A stretch of 64,000 nucleotides of DNA from Agroathelia rolfsii (taxonomy: Eukaryota > Basidiomycota > Agaricomycetes > Amylocorticiales > Amylocorticiaceae), in the NCBI GenBank assembly GCA_018343915.1, contig JABRWF010000004.1:248001-312000 (forward strand), in the 5' to 3' direction. The notes beneath the pieces were generated by a model that was not told the DNA's origin, did no database searches, and saw only the letters and a program-made list of their open reading frames with translations. Each line of letters starts with the position of its first letter. Within the stretch, counting starts at the first letter, position 1. This document shows, one piece after another, positions 58,743 through 64,000 of the stretch. Position numbers and translations under genes: made by a program.

Positions 58743-59376
58743 CGTAAGCACCCAAGGTCGGGGTATTGCAGTCAGGGAAGGGCTGGGAGACCCCGGTTAG
58801 TAAGAAAGGAAAGGGGGGCATCTTGAATCGGCTATAGGTCCCCCTAGTCGGCTAGACCCGTTTAGCAAAAGATCAGCGGAGTTCTAAGTCGATCAATCGC
58901 TGGAGCTGCTGTATACAAAGGTATTGAACTCCTCTATGTCCTTTGCACCTCTATAGATTCATGAGCGAGCTTCAAGTTCGTGCTGGTGGGTAGTTTTAGT
59001 ACTTGAATATATATACAGACTGTCAAAACATACTAAAGTCATCTTGATAATCAATGAAATAGCTAATTATATGACACTGATGTCCTAACCCTGTACGATG
59101 ATATAGCGCTCATTGCTTCTGTCCATGCCTTACGTTGACTAGTGAAGAAGACTCTTGCACATGTGCTTGCACGTCTCGCATCAACTTGGTGAATCACGAT
59201 AATTTCACGTGGGATGTCGGGTATCGATTTGTTCCCTGACCTCTATCCGATCCATTCTTTACGGATCTTACTACCTATCTTACAAAGCTAATATGGAAGC
59301 CAATGCCGAATGTGAGATGAAGATGAAGAAGATGATGATGAAAAAAGTGCAAGAAAAGAAAAAGTTGGTCTAGACC
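58743..59376. promoter_or_regulatory. Upstream region of the permease gene
   Basis: 634 bases between the permease start and the stop of the next minus-strand gene. Contains a purine-rich GATGAAGATGAAGAAGATGA stretch near 59316-59340 and a short TA run near 59010. Promoter function is inferred from position. Confidence 0.5.
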
Positions 59377-59717
59377 CTAAACCTGACATCTCCTGTGGGC
59401 GGCCAAGTTCCGGCTCATACCCCGTCTGTGTTGGGGCTTGTGAAATGAATTGTGCCCGCCGCCGTACATCGCAAGCCTGGCTAGCCTCTCTTGCGACTCC
59501 TCCATGCTCCGTAGCCTGTCAACCACTTTGGGTGCGAGAAAGACGGTTCCAGCATCCTCTTCATAATGCGTCAATTGATCGTCTATGACCTCCACTATCT
59601 GGAAATCGGACGGATGCAATGTGCCATGGTGCGTGTATTGGAAAACGGTTGATAGTTCGTGACGATAAAATTTCACATCAACTGGTGTCAAAGGTGAAAT
59701 GTCGGAAAGGGGAGCTG

Positions 59718-59760
<43 letters not shown>

Positions 59761-59961
59761 ATTCATACACTTGTTCAAATTGACATCATAGCAATGTTAT
59801 GACGTACCTTGTACTAAGCAAGTATGGCCGGCCACTTGAGCAAGTGCAAATCGGTCACATGGGAGTGGCAACATGGATTGTGATGAGGGGGAGGATGAGG
59901 ATGAAGATGCCTGCGATGAGCAGCTGTCCATAGAGTGGGAGCGGTAATGCGAGAAGGACAT
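59377..59961 (-). CDS. Small protein of unknown function with a compact C-terminal domain
   Basis: Two exons. The first true ATG is at 59961 (MSFSHYRSHSMDSCSSQAS), followed by a Ser run and LPLPCDRFALAQVAGHTCLV. An intron (about 59717-59810) joins VQ to APLSDISPLTPVDVKFYRHE. The C-terminal part has STVFQYTHHGTLHPSDFQIV, EVIDDQLTHYEEDAGTVFL, APKVVDRLRSMEESQERLAR and a basic end, GMSRNLAAHRRCQV. About 165 residues; no signal or membrane segment. The dense, even composition of the second half looks like a conserved domain, but I cannot assign a function. The intron's pyrimidine tract is a pure CT microsatellite. Confidence 0.7.
59720..59755 (+). repeat. (AG)n microsatellite, the polypyrimidine tract of an intron
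   Basis: 18 AG units on the plus strand, thus (CT)18 on the transcribed strand, ending just before the TTTTCAG acceptor of the minus-strand gene at 59377-59961. Confidence 0.9.
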
Positions 59962-60682
59962 GTCTGGGTTTTTAAATGCTCTTGCGTATGGGGTTATGGG
60001 GCTGGCACTTTTTAGTCTGACAGACACGAGACAGGTGGGGTAGGAGTTAGCGAGCTGTAGCGTGCGGGGCAGTAAAAGCGCTGTGTTATATGTATAGTAG
60101 AAACACACGACCGCACGTCTGATCAGCGAGGCGTTTTCCCCCAGAAGTGGTCATAGTTCTGCACTACTTATACCCATTTGATAGTCGTGAGAGAAACCAC
60201 GAAAGGAAACCAGAAATGGGCCAGAAGCAGCAACGCATTGTCAGCTGCAGACCCTGCGGTACTATACGAAGAAGAACGGATGAACCAGGGAAGGGTCCGA
60301 ATTGCATTTCTGGCGGCCTTCGGCAGGCGACCCGTTCTATGACCTTTCACACACGTCTCTATACGTCTCTAGACAGAGCAGTGTGGCTCTGCATCTCGCC
60401 TGGAGCGGATCCAGCCAACTGTCCTCTTTATGTCCCCGAGGGGCCCATGAGCAATGCTATTTTTTTTTCTTAATTTATTTTTTCGATTATGGTTGCCCTC
60501 TACCCACGGCAAGCTATTTACAGACCATATGGGCCCGCGGAAGGCTTACGGAGCTGCCGCAGGGGCGCCTGAATCCCAGAGATGACTCGTCCGAAGGAGA
60601 ATCGATAGTGATGAGACCGATTGATTACCCGTGTTATAGCTGAAAATCATGATGCACATGATACAGAAGCAGTGCATCGTCA

Positions 60683-60919
60683 CTAAATGCAATGCTCCCA
60701 CTGGCACTCCCATTCAGCAGACACCGCCTTATTCATGGCACACAACTGTACATCAGGCGTCAGTCCTCCCGCGCATCTCGGGTTATTAGGCTGCAAAGCC
60801 GAGAGGACATTTAAACCGTTATACTGCAAGCATTGGCACGTGAGACAATAAAGTTGGCCAACATTGTATTGCACTTCTCTGGGAATGTCATTCCGACAGC
60901 CTGCCGCATCGGCACGCAT
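60683..60919 (-). CDS. Possible Cys-rich exon (uncertain)
   Basis: Minus-strand open segment of up to 78 codons with eight cysteines, including GCRNDIPREV, LYCLTCQCLQ, NPRCAGGL, VQLCAMNKAV and a WECQWEHC end. The even cysteine spacing is reminiscent of small secreted fungal proteins. No signal peptide exon with a consistent splice was found upstream, so it may be a final exon, a relic or chance. Confidence 0.3.
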   Translation of the reverse strand: MRADAAGCRNDIPREVQYNVGQLYCLTCQCLQYNGLNVLSALQPNNPRCAGGLTPDVQLCAMNKAVSAEWECQWEHCI

Positions 60920-61429
60920 CGAACAGAAGCCAAAGGCCAGCTCCAGTTAAGCAACATGGAACAGGTCTTAGAATTCAAGTGTGTATGCCACCAGCCACGA
61001 CGCCTGGCAATCCATGTTTACCTAAACAGCTTCGAAGAGGGTCACATTATACCCCCTTTAGCTGTCTCGAAGCGAAACACCTTCCCTGTAGGACAGGATG
61101 CCTCTAAAATCGGCATTTTACTTCAAACTTCTTTTCTTTGATGGGTAGCATTAGCATCACTTTACCTCAGCGACCATAGATTAATGACCCTCTATTAGTG
61201 ATCCAGTTTGTTGACCTATACTCGGGCTCTCCTTCGGTACAACTTAGCTGCTCACCACAAAGCCAGCCATAACTCCGAGTCGCTCAGAAGAGCGGAATGA
61301 ATTGTTTCGTGGGATCATATCTTGAAGGGTAGAGGAAAAAAAAAAAAAAAAAGAAGATATACTTGTCTTGCTTCAACTCTCCAAGGGCAAGCATTGGATA
61401 CTAAGCCTAAGATTGTTTCATTGATGACA

Positions 61430-61660
61430 AATATTGGCCAGCAGGTTCACTTACGCTCATGCTCATGTGACATCATAGCGCTGTGATAGCATTTCAACAA
61501 GCAATAAGCGACAGATGTTATTACATTTGACACACGTCACCTGAGATTCATATCAGTCAATGAAATCGCCTAGTCGTAGCGGAGCTGTTTCAGATTCCCA
61601 GGTTATCTATGCAAGTAGAAGTGGGTGTTCCAGACGTCCAGAGTCATCGTTTAGAAGCTC
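61430..61660 (+). repeat. Dispersed non-coding module, copy 4
   Basis: GCTGTGATAGCATTTCAACA near 61482, AAGCGACAGATGT, GGAGCTGTTTCAGATTCCCA near 61580 and TTATCTATGCAAGTAGAAG match, in order and spacing, the module at 46560-46710. No small-gene coding sequence follows it here. Confidence 0.45.
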
Positions 61661-62139
61661 TGCAAAAAATGAGGAAGGTCATTGATATTTCATTTATACC
61701 ATCTCTTAATTCAACACAATATCTGGCTGAAAGTTCCACTGACCCTAGATCGGTTGTCTTCAGCACGTTCATTCACACACAACCCTTATGCAGCAGTTAC
61801 GCTCGCCAGTCAAGCACTTCCGAGAAGGAATCCCGTACCGGTGCGTGGTCGAAAATATAAAGAATGGCATCTATACCAAGGAAAGGAAAATCCTGTTAAT
61901 GGGTCTTATCTGCTGATATCAGTTTTACTCTCCATTCAATGTCTACGATGATCTTGTACTCTATTGAGAGCATTAAGAATTATAGGACTGAAAGTTGATC
62001 AGGATTAATTGTTAAATATCGAATGCTGTATATCAATGAGTTTGTATAATACATCGTTGATGATGACTTGCTATAAATTAATAGTAATCAAATTACGGAG
62101 TCCAGCAGCATTGGCATCTAAAGAGACTACGTGTCAGAA

Positions 62140-63508
62140 GCATCCCAATACGATCCCCATTTCCAGAACTTTGTAACTCTTCAAACGCTCCCAAGTCACA
62201 TACTTTCACTTTCACACAACCTCGATAAACGTTTGGCCCAACAATTAGCGACTCCTTATCCATTCCCCTACATGCAAGAAACCTTAACTTCCGATAAATC
62301 TCTCGTATCTAGGTCGCATGTTCCACCCAGCTTTTCCATCCATCACAAACTGTCTCATGGAACTTCAAGTAGCACGGTGCGCCAGCAAACAAGGATGCGT
62401 GCGCCAGATCTGCATTCCCATACTGCAAATCCAACTGTTCGGCGTAGCACGCGCTGAAGTACATGCACAGGTAGAACCGACGCAACTATCGCACTCAGGC
62501 GGGGTGTGTAGTCTACTGGATCGTCTGGGCCATGGAACGCTTGCGGCCATGTTGTGCTATGTCCGAGGGAGGTCCAGTCAGAAGAGACAGAGTGCCAACC
62601 CTCGACAGGGTGATTAGGCCGAGAGAATGGTTCGTCCCCTGTGCTCATGAGATCCTCGGGATACAGAACGGTCAGCATTAGTAGAAGAATATGTTGCGTA
62701 AGGCGAGATCGGGGCGGTGCCGAACCAGCTGGTTGTACGCCCGTGGTATCTTGAAAGGGGGTATGAGCGCAGAGAGCAGTTGGTATAGCTATGCGAACGT
62801 TTGAGGAGCGCACTATGGGTCAGAAAGCAACATTGAAAGTTGATCATCTTCAAGGCTACATCACTCCCTGATGGTATGCAGTATTTCACGCTCCAAACGA
62901 GAACGCCATAGTTCATGGGCAGATTTGAAAGGTCCCTACAGACAGGTCTGGGAGAATATCATGAGTGAACCAACAGTGTAATCTCCTCCCGCTGCATCTA
63001 TTATGACGCTCCCTATTTTTTTTGAATGGCACAGGCTTGGAAAGGGACGCTTTCAGTTTTGCTAGAGTGGAGAGCCGTTGCGCATGAGTCAGGGCGTCCG
63101 ACCCACGTAGGCCTCCAAACTTGGCAGAGTCTCCTGGACAATATCCATGGAAACATATGGTGCGCCTACAGGATTATCGAACGTCGTGTCCCATGCGTGT
63201 ACTTTCGGTACAACACAACCCTGATTCATGAACGAACCTCATCGCTTCGATCTCGGACGGCTTCGCCTGAACATTCAAGTCTTCATCGTCGTCGTTTGAT
63301 AGACTAGCAGCTAGCTAGATGCCATCGTCGAAGACTAGCCCATAGACGGTATTGTAAACTGCTCCGACCAAGAAGGGAGATGGACGAGCAACTCGGACCG
63401 GATCCTGTGCTAGAGAGATGGGCAGTCGAGCAGTTAACTAGGGCCTTGAAGATTGACTCTTTTTCTCTTACGGAGATTAGATATTTGTTCGGTCAGGCCG
63501 TGGGCCAT
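62140..63508 (-). pseudogene. Broken copy of the APH-fold gene at 43483-44979
   Basis: Minus-strand sequence alignable from start to near the stop of the intact gene. The start lies at 63506-63508; CTAATCTCCGTAAG near 63475 matches CCAACCTCCGTAAG. Further matches: the CACGCATGGGACAC block near 63200, CCATGAACTATGGCGTTCTC near 62920, GAGCACAGGGGACGAACC near 62640, and GTTTGAAGAGTTACAAAGTT near 62180. Defects: a 1-bp insertion near 63447, stop codons, several small indels, loss of much of the middle, and a deletion of about 80 bp straight after the AACATATTCTTC block (near 62690) that removes the metal-binding ITGVIDW motif. It cannot encode an active kinase. Confidence 0.88.
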
Positions 63509-64000
63509 AGAGACGTGCAAATAATTTGAATGGTTGAATGGTTGAAGTTTGAGTATCAACGATGAGCTCCACTGAGATGAGTTGCTGTTCAATATAAGTT
63601 AGACCCCTAATCATGACTCGGGGATCAATACAAGTCTTCGGGAAGAGAGGGGCAATTGTGATTGATATATTTGATGAAGATGAGACGGATGGATTACCTG
63701 AACAGCTGTAATGCATTTGCGGTCTATGCAGGAATCGGCAGGATGCATCAATGCATTGAATGATAAATGTACTATCTCCCTACCCCCATTTGGTGACCGG
63801 TGACAGGTGACCAGTGATCACTTGCTTGTGTGTATGAGCGCCAGCACTAGTCCAAATGCTATGATACCACTGTTCGGGGATGTCGATGCGAAACTCCTGT
63901 CAAAACCACGGCAAGACCATGGAGTGCCAAATGCTACAGCGCCCGACGGACTAAAAACGTGACAATGGGTATAGGGCGAGCGAGTGACAAGACCCATATT
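63509..64000. other. Right-end intergenic sequence
   Basis: About 490 bases upstream of the broken APH-fold copy, holding GGTTGAATGGTTGAA direct repeats near 63530-63545 and a GGTGACCGGTGACAGGTGACC cluster near 63800. No gene is supported; the window may cut into the next locus. Confidence 0.4.

Larger units (their letters stand above)
59962..62139. other. Gene-poor region of 2.2 kb
   Basis: Contains the promoter of the small minus-strand gene, a Cys-rich minus-strand frame at 60683-60919 (separate entry), a poly-A run at 61337-61352 and a diverged copy of the dispersed module (61430-61660). Other open frames are short and unrecognised. Confidence 0.5.

Noticed and set aside
1..64000. tRNA, rRNA, CRISPR arrays and biosynthetic gene cluster
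   Set aside because: No T-loop-like GGTTCGAATCC with a matching acceptor stem, no evenly spaced repeats and no PKS/NRPS/terpene core genes were seen by eye.

Overview
The window is nuclear DNA of a filamentous basidiomycete, most likely an Agaricomycete. Genes are cut by many short introns (about 50-70 nt, GT-AG), are packed on both strands, and encode full-length eukaryotic proteins with basidiomycete-type low-complexity insertions. A placement near Ceratobasidiaceae/Rhizoctonia is only a guess. I saw no bacterial operons, tRNA, rRNA or CRISPR array.

Layout. 0.07-5.8 kb (+): CFT1/CPSF160 of the mRNA 3'-end processing machinery. 6.4-7.6 kb (-): an alpha/beta hydrolase. 7.6-10.5 kb: AT-rich, with a decayed copy of an unknown gene family. 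10.5-11.3 kb (-): a nucleotidyltransferase-fold protein, divergent from 11.5-15.9 kb (+) SEC31 (COPII coat). 16.1-18.9 kb and 21.2-24.2 kb (-): two EZH2-like SET-domain genes in the same orientation, separated by a 1.77-kb DNA-transposon-like element (19200-20966) with short terminal inverted repeats and a 5-bp target duplication. 24.9-26.9 kb (-): an MFS monocarboxylate-type transporter. 26.9-30.0 kb: gene-poor. 30.0-31.9 kb (+): a large disordered protein of unknown function. 32.3-34.0 kb (+): a class II eIF4E (4EHP-like). 34.5-38.8 kb (+): SIN3 corepressor. 39.0-40.5 kb (-): histidine protein methyltransferase HPM1/METTL18. 40.5-50.5 kb is an accessory, repeat-rich stretch with an APH-fold kinase (43.5-45.0 kb), a small 106-aa unknown gene (49.0-49.4 kb), a truncated copy of that gene at 47.0 kb, and several diverged dispersed repeats. 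50.5-53.0 kb (+): KRE6/SKN1 beta-glucan synthesis protein. 53.8-55.9 kb (+): aspartokinase. 56.4-58.7 kb (-): NCS1 purine/cytosine permease. 59.4-60.0 kb (-): a small protein of unknown function. 60-64 kb: gene-poor, with a Cys-rich fragment and a full-length but broken copy of the APH-fold gene (62.1-63.5 kb, minus strand).

The conserved genes are housekeeping and do not form one pathway, although SIN3 and two E(z)-type genes put three chromatin-repression genes within about 23 kb. I found no convincing undescribed multigene system. The most interesting signals are the paired EZH2 paralogues with a transposon between them, and the gene-duplication and decay events in the 40-64 kb region.
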